Of a stretch of 23,042 bases of DNA, positions 6,852-14,918 are shown in pieces. Source of the DNA: CAZNKU01 sp045541135 (lineage in GTDB: Bacteria > Bacillota > Clostridia > Monoglobales > Firm-18). The DNA lies in NCBI GenBank assembly GCA_045541135.1, contig JAZQIO010000083.1:1-23042 (forward strand), written 5' to 3'. The notes beneath the pieces were generated by a model. The model was not told where the DNA came from, searched no databases, and saw only the letters and a program-made list of their open reading frames with translations. The translations under genes were made by a program, and so were the position numbers. Each line of letters begins with the position of its first letter. Position 1 is the first letter of the stretch.

Positions 6852-6890
6852 CCTCCTTCTGGACTCTGGCGTATGTAAGCATACGCAAGG
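6852..6890 (-). promoter_or_regulatory. rpsF leader hairpin, possible S6:S18 autoregulatory site
   Basis: In the rpsF leader GCGTATG and CATACGC (6869-6886) form a 7-bp stem with a 4-nt loop. Flanking CCTT can pair with AAGG of the ribosome binding site, leaving a 10-nt bulge. S6:S18 complexes are known to repress their own operon by binding a leader hairpin. I do not see the CCG bulge that I recall for that motif, so the role is only a possibility. Confidence 0.35.
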
Positions 6891-6898
6891 ACGTTAAT

Positions 6899-6927
6899 AT
6901 TTTACACTATGTTTGTCCATTTGTCAA
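6899..6927 (-). promoter_or_regulatory. sigma-A promoter of rpsF-ssb-rpsR
   Basis: On the minus strand a perfect TTGACA (6922-6927), a 17-bp spacer and TAAAAT (6899-6904) are seen. It diverges from the promoter of the PfoR-like gene about 50 bp away. Confidence 0.87.
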
Positions 6928-6976
6928 GGATTTTATAAAAAACTTTCTTAATAACACGCAAGTTATCAAATATATG

Positions 6977-7005
6977 TTGAAAAATGTGATATATTGTGTT
7001 ATCAT
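6977..7005 (+). promoter_or_regulatory. promoter of the PfoR-like/ygiQ/folD/exonuclease unit
   Basis: TTGAAA (6977-6982), a 17-bp spacer and TATCAT (7000-7005) are seen, with AGGAG at 7027-7031 upstream of the ATG at 7043. Confidence 0.65.
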
Positions 7006-7042
7006 GAAGTAAGTTTATACTTTTTTAGGAGATGACGAAAAA

Positions 7043-8086
7043 ATGAAAATTAAGGAGTTCTTAAAGAATAAGGACATAGAGTTTTCTTTTAAAAGATATT
7101 TTATAGACGCTTTAGGTGCTATGGCACAGGGTTTGTTTGCATCACTTCTTATCGGTACAATTATTTCAACAATAGGAACTCAGTTTAACATTCCTGTACT
7201 TGTTGAAGTAGGGGGATATGCAAAATCTGCACAGGGTGCGGCTATGGCAATTGCTATAGGTTATGCCCTTAAGTGTCCGCCCCTTGTGTTGTTTTCACTT
7301 GCGGCTGTGGGTGTTGCGGCAAACACATTAGGCGGTGCAGGCGGACCTTTGGCAGTTTTGTTTGCCACAATTGTTGCGGCAGAATTCGGCAAGCTTGTAA
7401 GCAAGGAAACTAAAGTTGATATTATCGTAACTCCCTTTGTTACTATATTTACAGGTGTTGTATTTTCAATGCTTTGTGCTCCACAAATTGGCAATGCGGC
7501 AAGTGCTGTAGGTAAGGCAATTATGTGGGCAACGGATTTACAGCCATTCTTTATGGGTATAATAGTAGCGGTAATAATTGGTATTGCTCTTACTCTACCC
7601 ATAAGCAGTGCGGCAATATGTGCGGCACTTTCACTGCAGGGTCTTGCAGGCGGTGCGGCTTTGGCAGGTTGCTGTGCACAAATGGTAGGCTTTGCAGTAA
7701 TGAGCTTTAAGGAAAATAAATGGGGCGGTCTTTTTGCGCAGGGGATTGGTACAAGTATGCTTCAGATGGGCAATATTGTTAAAAACCCACGCATATGGAT
7801 TCCACCTATACTTGTATCTGCAATTACGGGACCAATTGCAACCTGCATATTCGGTCTTGAAATGAACGGTGCGGCAGTATCATCAGGCATGGGTACCTGC
7901 GGACTTGTCGGACAAATCGGTACTATTGAAGGCTGGTTTGCAACAGGTACAGCGGTTACACCTATGCATTGGGTAGGACTTATTACCGTTTCATTTGTAT
8001 TGCCTGCAATACTTACACCTATTATTGCGGTGCCTTTAAGAAAAATCGGTTGGATCAAGGAAAATGATTTAAAGTTGGATTTATAA
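7043..8086 (+). CDS. PTS EIIC-like membrane protein, PfoR family
   Basis: The 347-residue, Gly/Ala-rich polytopic membrane protein has roughly nine or ten hydrophobic segments. It resembles the PTS_EIIC_2 family, which includes PfoR, named as a regulator of perfringolysin O in Clostridium perfringens. Recognisable stretches are DALGAMAQGLFASLLIGTI near residue 22, NTLGGAGGPLAV and GMGTCGLVGQIGT. No EIIA or EIIB domain or gene is adjacent, so sugar phosphotransfer is doubtful and a substrate cannot be stated; the toxin-regulator label comes from homology alone. It is first in a tight plus-strand run, and ygiQ starts 1 bp after its stop. Confidence 0.82.
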   Translation: MKIKEFLKNKDIEFSFKRYFIDALGAMAQGLFASLLIGTIISTIGTQFNIPVLVEVGGYAKSAQGAAMAIAIGYALKCPPLVLFSLAAVGVAANTLGGAGGPLAVLFATIVAAEFGKLVSKETKVDIIVTPFVTIFTGVVFSMLCAPQIGNAASAVGKAIMWATDLQPFFMGIIVAVIIGIALTLPISSAAICAALSLQGLAGGAALAGCCAQMVGFAVMSFKENKWGGLFAQGIGTSMLQMGNIVKNPRIWIPPILVSAITGPIATCIFGLEMNGAAVSSGMGTCGLVGQIGTIEGWFATGTAVTPMHWVGLITVSFVLPAILTPIIAVPLRKIGWIKENDLKLDL

Positions 8087-8087
8087 T

Positions 8088-9950
8088 ATGAAAAAAACCT
8101 TTCTGCCTGTATCAAAACAGGATATGGAAAAATTAAATATCAAAGAGCTTGACTTTGTGTATGTGGTTGGTGAAGCCTATGTTGACCATCCCTCATTCGG
8201 TCACGCCATAATTTCCCGTGTACTTGAGGATGCAGGCTACACTGTGGGGATTATAGCACTTCCCGACTGGCATACAAAGGAAGATTTTATGCGTCTTGGT
8301 AAGCCACGACTGGCTTTTTTGTGTTCCGCAGGTAATATGGACAGTATGGTTAACCGTTACACTGTTAACAAAAAAACACGGTCAACGGACAGCTATGCCC
8401 CCGGTGGAAAAGCGGGTATGCGTCCCGACAGGGCAACGGTTGTTTACTGTAACAGAATACGGGAGGCTTACGGTGATGTGCCCATTATTATAGGCGGTGT
8501 GGAGGCAAGTTTAAGGCGTTTTGCACACTATGACTATTGGGATAACAAGGTACGTCGTTCAATTTTGTTTGACAGCCGTGCCGATATACTGATTTACGGT
8601 ATGGGCGAGCACCAAATTGTTGAAGTTGCGGATTTGCTTAGCGGCGGCAAGGCAGTAAGTGAAATTACAGGTGTTGACGGGATTTGTTATATAAGCCGTG
8701 AAAAACCTGAGGATGCAAAGGAAATACCAAGCTTTGAGTCAGTAAAAGATGATAAAAGAGAATACGCCACATCTTGTAAAATCCAGTATGAATTTTACGG
8801 CAAAACTGCACAACAGCACGGTGACAGATGGCTTGTGGTAAATAAGCCTTCCGCACCACTTACAACTGCGGAAATGGACAAGGTGTACGAGCTCCCATAT
8901 ATGAGAACATACCACCCTATGTATGAAAAGGATGGCGGTGTGCCTGCAATAGAGGAAGTAAAGTTCAGTATTACATCTTCAAGAGGATGCTTTGGCTCAT
9001 GTAATTTTTGCGCAATAGCCTTTCATGAAGGCAGAAAAATTTCTGCACGAAGTCACGAATCTATTATAAAAGAAGCAAAGCTTATGATTAAAGACCCCGA
9101 TTTTAAGGGTTATATAAACGATGTAGGCGGACCTACAGCAAATTTCAGGCACAGCTCTTGTGACAAGAAAATAGCTTGCCCGGGTAAAAAGTGTCTGTAT
9201 CCAAAGCCCTGTGAAAATATGAAAATAGACCACAGGGATTACCTTAAGCTTTTGCGAAAGCTACGTTCACTTGATGGGGTAAAAAAGGTTTTTGTACGTT
9301 CGGGCATACGTTATGACTATTTACTTTACGACAAAAACACGGACTTCTTTGAGGAGCTTTGCAAGCACCACGTAAGCGGTCAGCTTCGTGTTGCACCGGA
9401 GCATATATCCGATAACGTATTGCAGTATATGGGCAAGCCCGGAAAACAGGTGTACGACAGATTTGTTGACAAATTCTACAATATAAATAAAAAGCTTGGA
9501 ATGAATCAGTATGTTGTACCATATTTGATGTCATCGCATCCCGGAAGCACACTTAATGATGCGGTTATGCTTGCGGAGTATCTGCGTGACCATAGGTTAA
9601 GTCCTGAACAGGTGCAGGATTTTTACCCTACACCGGGTACAATATCAACGTGTATGTACTACACAGAGCTTGACCCCTTTACAATGAAACCTGTGTATGT
9701 GCCCAAGACATTTGAAGAAAAGCAGATGCAAAGGGCACTTTTACAATTCAGATATCCTGAAAATTACAGACAGGTTGAAAAGGCATTAATATCTGCCAAC
9801 AGGCAGGATTTAATAGGATATTCACAAAAATGTTTAATTAAACCGAGAGGAGAAAACAAAAATGGCAAAGATTTTAGACGGAAAAGCAGTGTCCCAAAGA
9901 ATAAAGGACGAACTGAAAATAGAGGTGGAAAACCTAAAAAAAGAAGGTAA
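8088..9950 (+). CDS. ygiQ: YgiQ family (UPF0313) radical SAM protein
   Basis: The 620-residue protein belongs to the YgiQ family. It has an N-terminal Rossmann-like region (DHPSFGHAIISRVLEDAGY, GGVEASLRRFAHYDYWDNKVRRS) and a radical SAM core whose [4Fe-4S] cluster cysteines are C301, C305 and C308 in CFGSCNFC. A C-terminal region contains QVQDFYPTPGT. The reaction is not established. It starts one base after the PfoR-like gene with only a weak GGA upstream, suggesting coupling. The last 29 codons plus stop, encoding a Lys/Arg/Gly-rich tail, overlap the beginning of folD in another frame by 89 bp. Basic tails are usual in Firmicutes YgiQ as I recall, so the overlap looks real. Confidence 0.93.
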   Translation: MKKTFLPVSKQDMEKLNIKELDFVYVVGEAYVDHPSFGHAIISRVLEDAGYTVGIIALPDWHTKEDFMRLGKPRLAFLCSAGNMDSMVNRYTVNKKTRSTDSYAPGGKAGMRPDRATVVYCNRIREAYGDVPIIIGGVEASLRRFAHYDYWDNKVRRSILFDSRADILIYGMGEHQIVEVADLLSGGKAVSEITGVDGICYISREKPEDAKEIPSFESVKDDKREYATSCKIQYEFYGKTAQQHGDRWLVVNKPSAPLTTAEMDKVYELPYMRTYHPMYEKDGGVPAIEEVKFSITSSRGCFGSCNFCAIAFHEGRKISARSHESIIKEAKLMIKDPDFKGYINDVGGPTANFRHSSCDKKIACPGKKCLYPKPCENMKIDHRDYLKLLRKLRSLDGVKKVFVRSGIRYDYLLYDKNTDFFEELCKHHVSGQLRVAPEHISDNVLQYMGKPGKQVYDRFVDKFYNINKKLGMNQYVVPYLMSSHPGSTLNDAVMLAEYLRDHRLSPEQVQDFYPTPGTISTCMYYTELDPFTMKPVYVPKTFEEKQMQRALLQFRYPENYRQVEKALISANRQDLIGYSQKCLIKPRGENKNGKDFRRKSSVPKNKGRTENRGGKPKKRR

Positions 9951-10704
9951 GACAGTAGGGCTTGCAGTAATTATTGTAGGTGACAACCCTGCAAGCAGAA
10001 TATATGTAAACAACAAGAAAAAGGCTTGTGAGCAGTTGGGTATTCATTCCGAGGAATTTGCTTTGCCTGCTGAAACTACAGAAGAAGAATTAAAGGCATT
10101 GGTTGAAAAGCTTAATGCTGATGATAAAATTGACGGTATACTTGTACAGTTGCCTTTGCCTAAGCACATTAACGAGGAAGCTGTAATAAATACAATTTCT
10201 GCAAAAAAAGACGTGGATGCATTCCATCCTTCAAATGTAGGTAAAATTATGATTGGTAACTACGACTTTTTACCCTGTACACCTGCAGGTGTTATGGAGC
10301 TTATTGCAGAAAGCGGCATTTCCGTTGAGGGTAAAAACTGTGTGGTAGTAGGAAGAAGTAACATTGTAGGTAAGCCACAGGCTATGCTTTTACTGCAGAA
10401 AAACGGTACTGTTACAATCTGTCATTCACGCACAAAGGATCTGGCGGCTGTAACACGTGAGGCAGATATTCTGGTTGCTGCAGTAGGTGTTCCCGAGCTT
10501 ATAAAGGGCGATATGATTAAAGAGGGCGCAGTTGTAATTGATGTTGGTATGAACAGACTGCCTGACAAAAAGCTTGTGGGTGATGTTGATTTTGCAGAAT
10601 GCGAAAAGAAGGCGGCTGCTATAACTCCCGTTCCCGGTGGTGTAGGCCCTATGACAATTGCAATGCTTATGAAAAATACAGTTAAAGCTGCAACTTTAAA
10701 ATAA
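9862..10704 (+). CDS. folD: bifunctional methylenetetrahydrofolate dehydrogenase/cyclohydrolase
   Basis: The 280-residue enzyme interconverts 5,10-methylene-, methenyl- and 10-formyl-tetrahydrofolate, using NADP as cofactor. It starts MAKILDGKAVSQRIK. It shows the Y-x3-K catalytic region (YVNNKKKACEQLGI), DGILVQLPLPKHI and DVDAFHP. The nucleotide-binding part contains GRSNIVGKP, and the C-terminal signature is TPVPGGVGPMT. GAGGAG at 9847-9852 stands 9 nt before the ATG, so the start is firm even though it lies 89 bp inside ygiQ. The exonuclease gene follows after 17 bp. Confidence 0.97.
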   Translation: MAKILDGKAVSQRIKDELKIEVENLKKEGKTVGLAVIIVGDNPASRIYVNNKKKACEQLGIHSEEFALPAETTEEELKALVEKLNADDKIDGILVQLPLPKHINEEAVINTISAKKDVDAFHPSNVGKIMIGNYDFLPCTPAGVMELIAESGISVEGKNCVVVGRSNIVGKPQAMLLLQKNGTVTICHSRTKDLAAVTREADILVAAVGVPELIKGDMIKEGAVVIDVGMNRLPDKKLVGDVDFAECEKKAAAITPVPGGVGPMTIAMLMKNTVKAATLK

Positions 10705-10721
10705 TTTTAAGGAGAATTCAC

Positions 10722-11669
10722 ATGCACTATATTGCTGTGGACTTTGAGTGGAATCAGGCGGGATATAACAGAAAAAGCAATGTACAGCTTGACGGTGAAA
10801 TAATACAGATTGGTGCGGTTAAAATGGACGAGAGCTTTCGGGTTTTAGAATATTTTGCCGCAGATATAAAGCCTGTTTTTTACCGTAAAATCCATAAAAA
10901 AGTCAAAGAACTTACTGGTATTGACCAAAAACAACTGAATAACGGCAAGGACTTTTTGTCAATAGTGGAAAAGTTTAAGCAGTGGTGTGGTGATGAACAC
11001 ATTTTTCTTACATGGGGACCTGACGATTCCCGTATTATGATGCAAAATCTCCTTGTTCACAAGCTGGATACTCAGTGGATGGGCAGGTGGATTAATCTTC
11101 AGGTTATTTATTCCATGCAGGCTGTTGGTGAGCATTTACCTATGGCTTTGGAAAAGGTAGTGGAATTTTACGGTGTCCCGGTAGAACTTGAGGTGCACAA
11201 TGCACTTAACGATGCAAGGTATACTGCTATGCTCTGCGAATTCCTGGATGTGGAAAAGGGATTGGAGGAATATTCCAACAATGCGGATTTAAGCGGTTTG
11301 AAACGTGTTTCCTGCGGTAACTATAAGGTTATTTACGGCTGTACAAACAAGCAGGCTGTTTTTGCACACGACAAGGTAAGAAATCTTCGCTGTCCTCATT
11401 GCGATGTGCATTTAAATGAGCTTAAGGCGTGGGTTAAACAAAGCGGGGACCGATATATTACAATTGGCAGATGCAACAAACACGGTCTGTTTGTGGGTAA
11501 GCTTAAATTCAGTCGTGAAAAAGACGGCAAAATTTCCGCAAAGTATATGATGTACACCGCCGACAAGGCAGATGAGCAGTATTATATGAACAGACTTAAG
11601 ACCAATAGCGAAAAATCAAGAAAAAAGAGAAAGAAAAAGATTGCAGAAAAGAAATTAAAGGCAATTTAA
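10722..11669 (+). CDS. DEDDh 3'-5' exonuclease with C-terminal zinc-ribbon-like domain
   Basis: The 315-residue protein has an N-terminal DnaQ/ERI-1/KapD-like exonuclease fold (about 1-185). Acidic motif I is VDFEWN (D7, E9), the second acidic motif is in WGPDDSR, and HNALNDARYTA supplies the final His and Asp of the DEDDh set. The rest is unusual: about 130 residues with CPHC followed by CNKH, compatible with a zinc-binding ribbon, and a Lys/Arg-rich tail. Substrate (RNA or DNA) is unknown. AAGGAG lies 7 nt before the ATG. It closes the operon that starts with the PfoR-like gene, ahead of a bidirectional terminator. Confidence 0.85.
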   Translation: MHYIAVDFEWNQAGYNRKSNVQLDGEIIQIGAVKMDESFRVLEYFAADIKPVFYRKIHKKVKELTGIDQKQLNNGKDFLSIVEKFKQWCGDEHIFLTWGPDDSRIMMQNLLVHKLDTQWMGRWINLQVIYSMQAVGEHLPMALEKVVEFYGVPVELEVHNALNDARYTAMLCEFLDVEKGLEEYSNNADLSGLKRVSCGNYKVIYGCTNKQAVFAHDKVRNLRCPHCDVHLNELKAWVKQSGDRYITIGRCNKHGLFVGKLKFSREKDGKISAKYMMYTADKADEQYYMNRLKTNSEKSRKKRKKKIAEKKLKAI

Positions 11670-11674
11670 AATGT

Positions 11675-11705
11675 AAATATCCACCTGCTATGCGGGTGGA
11701 TATTT
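11675..11705. terminator. bidirectional terminator between exonuclease gene and aroA
   Basis: AAATATCCACCTGC (11675-11688) and GCGGGTGGATATTT (11692-11705) form a 14-bp stem with one G-T pair and a 3-nt loop. It sits between two convergent genes. The T tract is short on both strands, so efficiency may be moderate. Confidence 0.8.
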
Positions 11706-11711
11706 ATGGTT

Positions 11712-12998
11712 TTATTCGATTTTATTCATATTCCATTCTTCAAAACTACCGCCAATAGATTTAAAGTGTTCCCAAAACTGAGGGTAGGATTTATTTATTG
11801 CCTCGCTGTCTTCAACAGAAACAAGACTTTCACAACAGGTGCTTGCAATTGCAAGTGCCATAGCAATACGGTGGTCGTTGCAGGTGTTTGCAGTGCCGCC
11901 GGCTATGCTGTCTGCACCTTCAATAACAAGACGATTTGGCTGTTCTATTATTGTGGCACCTATTGAGTTAAGCTGGTTTGCAATATTTATGGCACGTTCT
12001 TTATCACATTCAATACCGGTTATAATGGTTTCTCCCTGTGCAAATGTAGCCATAACACATATTGCGGGAAGAAGGTCGGGGTTTTTGGATATATTTATTT
12101 CCGTACCCTTTAAAAGTGTAGGTACTGCGGCAATCGCACCGTTTTCAACAACTACCTGACCGTTCATTTTTTCAATAATATCTATAATATTTTTATCTAC
12201 CTGTTTTGTTTCAAGATTAAGACCGTTGCAAACTATAAAGTTACCCAAAGCTCCTGCCGCAAGGTAAAATGCGGCGTGTGAAAAGTCACCCTCTGCACGG
12301 TAGTCAAAGGGCTTATACGTCTGATTTCCTCTTATGCGGAACAGCATATATTTGTGGTTATATATTTTTATGCCGAACTTTTCCAAAATATCTATTGTCA
12401 TATCCAGGTAACCCTTTGATTTAAAGGGGCCCGAAAGACGAATTTCAGTATCGTATTTTTCAAGGGGCAGTGCATAGAGTAAACCGCTTAAAAACTGACT
12501 GTTTACATCTTCATCAAGTTCTATTATATTACCGCTTAAACAACCTTTTTTTACAGTTATGGGAAGTGAATCGTTGTTGCTTGAAACATATTCGCAACCG
12601 AATGCGTCAAAAATGTCGGTATATGTTTTAAGTGAGCGTTTTTCCAGACGTTCACGGCCTGTGAATATAACATCTTCAGGCGTATTAAGTGCAAGCGGTA
12701 TTAAAAAACGCAATGTACTTCCTGAGCCGCGACAGTCTATTTTAAACGCACCGTTGTTTTTAAAAGTGTTTGTACCGTCTATGGAGTATTTTCCGTTGCC
12801 AAGGTTTTTAACCTCTGCACCCATTGATTTTACGGCGTTAAGTGTTGTTTGTATGTCGTCGGAATCACATATATTTGTAAGAACAGACTTTCCCTTTGCA
12901 AGTGCCGCACATATTATTGCACGGTGGCACAGCGACTTTGAGGAGGGTATTTCTATTCTACCGTTTAATTTTGATGGAGTAATTGTTGAACTCTTCAT
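11712..12998 (-). CDS. aroA: 3-phosphoshikimate 1-carboxyvinyltransferase (EPSP synthase)
   Basis: The 428-residue enzyme joins shikimate-3-phosphate and phosphoenolpyruvate in the shikimate pathway. Active-site K21, S22 and R26 lie in PSSKSLCHRA, corresponding to K22, S23 and R27 of the E. coli enzyme. The PEP-binding loop reads CRGSGSTLRF (G93 and R97 matching G96 and R100). Further signatures are YRAEGDFSHAAF and, near the C terminus, CNDHRIAMALAIA. The loop departs from the E. coli type NAGTAMRP at several positions, including Phe98 where E. coli has Pro101. GAGGTG precedes the ATG. It is monocistronic here, behind a near-consensus promoter divergent from lepA; no other shikimate gene is adjacent. 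Confidence 0.95.
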   Translation of the reverse strand: MKSSTITPSKLNGRIEIPSSKSLCHRAIICAALAKGKSVLTNICDSDDIQTTLNAVKSMGAEVKNLGNGKYSIDGTNTFKNNGAFKIDCRGSGSTLRFLIPLALNTPEDVIFTGRERLEKRSLKTYTDIFDAFGCEYVSSNNDSLPITVKKGCLSGNIIELDEDVNSQFLSGLLYALPLEKYDTEIRLSGPFKSKGYLDMTIDILEKFGIKIYNHKYMLFRIRGNQTYKPFDYRAEGDFSHAAFYLAAGALGNFIVCNGLNLETKQVDKNIIDIIEKMNGQVVVENGAIAAVPTLLKGTEINISKNPDLLPAICVMATFAQGETIITGIECDKERAINIANQLNSIGATIIEQPNRLVIEGADSIAGGTANTCNDHRIAMALAIASTCCESLVSVEDSEAINKSYPQFWEHFKSIGGSFEEWNMNKIE

Positions 12999-13016
12999 TT
13001 ATTCACCTCTTAGTTA

Positions 13017-13045
13017 AGTATATAAAAATTTTTATATTTAGTCAA
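13017..13045 (-). promoter_or_regulatory. sigma-A promoter of aroA
   Basis: On the minus strand TTGACT (13040-13045), a 17-bp spacer and TATACT (13017-13022) are seen; predicted leader is very short. Confidence 0.85.
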
Positions 13046-13053
13046 GAAAATGT

Positions 13054-13083
13054 TTGAAATTTACCTATGAGTTGTGTTATACT
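13054..13083 (+). promoter_or_regulatory. sigma-A promoter of lepA-hemW
   Basis: TTGAAA (13054-13059), an 18-bp spacer and TATACT (13078-13083) are seen. The -35 boxes of aroA and lepA are back to back, 8 bp apart. Confidence 0.65.
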
Positions 13084-13112
13084 ATAATGTAGTAATTTTT
13101 ATGGAGGTAAAT

Positions 13113-14918
13113 ATGGCTGATTATCAGGATAAAATTCGTAATTTTTGTATAATTGCTCATATAGATCACGGCAAAAGCACACTTGCCGACAGACTTTTGG
13201 AACTTACGGGTGTTGTTGCCGAAAGAGATATGGAAGAACAGATTTTGGACAACATGGACCTTGAAAAGGAAAGAGGTATCACCATCAAGGCACGTGCAGT
13301 TCGTGTTGCATATAAAGCAAAAGACGGAGAGGAATATACTCTTAACCTTATTGACACACCGGGGCATGTTGACTTTAACTACGAGGTTTCACGAAGCCTT
13401 GCGGCATGTGAGGGTGCAATACTTGTAGTTGATGCCGCACAGGGTATTGAGGCACAGACTTTGGCAAACACATACCTTGCAATAGACCACAACCTTGAGG
13501 TTGTTCCCGTTATCAATAAAATAGATTTGCCCAGTGCAAGACCTGATTATGTTAAAAATGAAATTGAAGATGTTATAGGTATACCTGCTGATGAAGCACC
13601 TCTTATTTCTGCAAAAATGGGTATTAATATTGAAGATGTTTTAGAGTCAGTTGTTAAAAATATTCCTGCACCAAAGGGTAATGTTGAAGAACCTTTGCAG
13701 GCACTTATTTTTGATTCTTATTATGATTCTTACAAGGGAGTTATTGTTTACTGCCGTGTGTTTAACGGTTCACTGAAGCCGGGACAGAAAATTAAGATGA
13801 TGGCAAACGGCAAGGTTTTTGACGTTGTGGAAGTGGGACATCTTAACCCTAACGGTATGTCACCGTCAGCAGAGCTTAAATCCGGTGAAGTTGGCTACAT
13901 TGCCGCAAGCATGAAGAGCGTTGCGGATACTCAGGTTGGTGATACTGTTACAAATGCCGACAAGCCGTGTAAAGAGCCTTTGCCCGGTTACAAAAAAGTG
14001 AATTCAATGGTGTTCTGCGGTATTTATCCTGCAGACGGTGCAAGATATGACGACTTGCGTGAGGCTTTGGGCAGACTGCAGCTTAACGATGCTTCCCTTT
14101 CATACGAGCCGGAAACATCCGTTGCTTTGGGATTTGGTTTCCGTTGCGGCTTCCTTGGACTTTTGCATATGGAAATTATTCAGGAAAGACTGGAACGTGA
14201 ATTTAATCTTGATTTGGTTACAACTGCACCAAGCGTTATATATAATGTATATAAAACAAACGGTGAAATGATAGAGGTCGCAAATCCTACAAACTTGCCT
14301 TCACTTTCCGAAATAGACTATATGGAAGAGCCTTTTGTAAGTGCAAACATAATGACACCTACTGACTACACAGGTAACATTATGGAGCTTTGTCAGGAAA
14401 GACGCGGTATTTTTATAGATATGAAATACCTTGACGACACACGAGTTTCTATACATTATGAGTTGCCGCTTAATGAAATTATATACGACTTTTTCGATGC
14501 CTTAAAATCACGTACAAAGGGTTATGCCTCCTTTGACTACGAACTTTGCGGCTACAAGCGTGCACCACTTGTTAAGCTTGATATGCTTTTAAACGGTGAA
14601 ATGGTAGATGCTCTAAGCCTTATTGTTCATCAGGACAGAGCATACGACCGTGGTCGAAAGATTGCGGAAAAGCTAAAGGCGGCCATTCCCCGTCAGTTAT
14701 TCGAAATTCCAATTCAGGCGGCAATCGGAAACAAGATTATTGCCCGTGAAACAGTAAAGGCTATGCGTAAAGACGTATTGGCAAAATGCTACGGCGGTGA
14801 TATAACCCGTAAGAAAAAGCTTTTGGAAAAACAGAAGGAAGGTAAAAAGCGTATGCGTCAGGTGGGTTCTGTTGAAGTGCCTCAGGAGGCGTTTATGTCG
14901 GTGCTTAAACTTGATTAA
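13113..14918 (+). CDS. lepA: elongation factor 4 (LepA)
   Basis: The 601-residue translational GTPase matches the family length. The G domain is at the N terminus (about 1-190): AHIDHGKST (P loop), the RGITIKA switch I, DTPGHVDF (switch II) and NKID. EF-G-like domains and the LepA-specific C-terminal domain follow. LepA binds stalled or pre-translocation ribosomes and influences initiation and back-translocation. GGAGG at 13103-13107 fixes the start at 13113; the frame is open further upstream but runs through the promoter. Its last 8 bases overlap the start of hemW, the common Firmicutes order. Confidence 0.97.
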   Translation: MADYQDKIRNFCIIAHIDHGKSTLADRLLELTGVVAERDMEEQILDNMDLEKERGITIKARAVRVAYKAKDGEEYTLNLIDTPGHVDFNYEVSRSLAACEGAILVVDAAQGIEAQTLANTYLAIDHNLEVVPVINKIDLPSARPDYVKNEIEDVIGIPADEAPLISAKMGINIEDVLESVVKNIPAPKGNVEEPLQALIFDSYYDSYKGVIVYCRVFNGSLKPGQKIKMMANGKVFDVVEVGHLNPNGMSPSAELKSGEVGYIAASMKSVADTQVGDTVTNADKPCKEPLPGYKKVNSMVFCGIYPADGARYDDLREALGRLQLNDASLSYEPETSVALGFGFRCGFLGLLHMEIIQERLEREFNLDLVTTAPSVIYNVYKTNGEMIEVANPTNLPSLSEIDYMEEPFVSANIMTPTDYTGNIMELCQERRGIFIDMKYLDDTRVSIHYELPLNEIIYDFFDALKSRTKGYASFDYELCGYKRAPLVKLDMLLNGEMVDALSLIVHQDRAYDRGRKIAEKLKAAIPRQLFEIPIQAAIGNKIIARETVKAMRKDVLAKCYGGDITRKKKLLEKQKEGKKRMRQVGSVEVPQEAFMSVLKLD

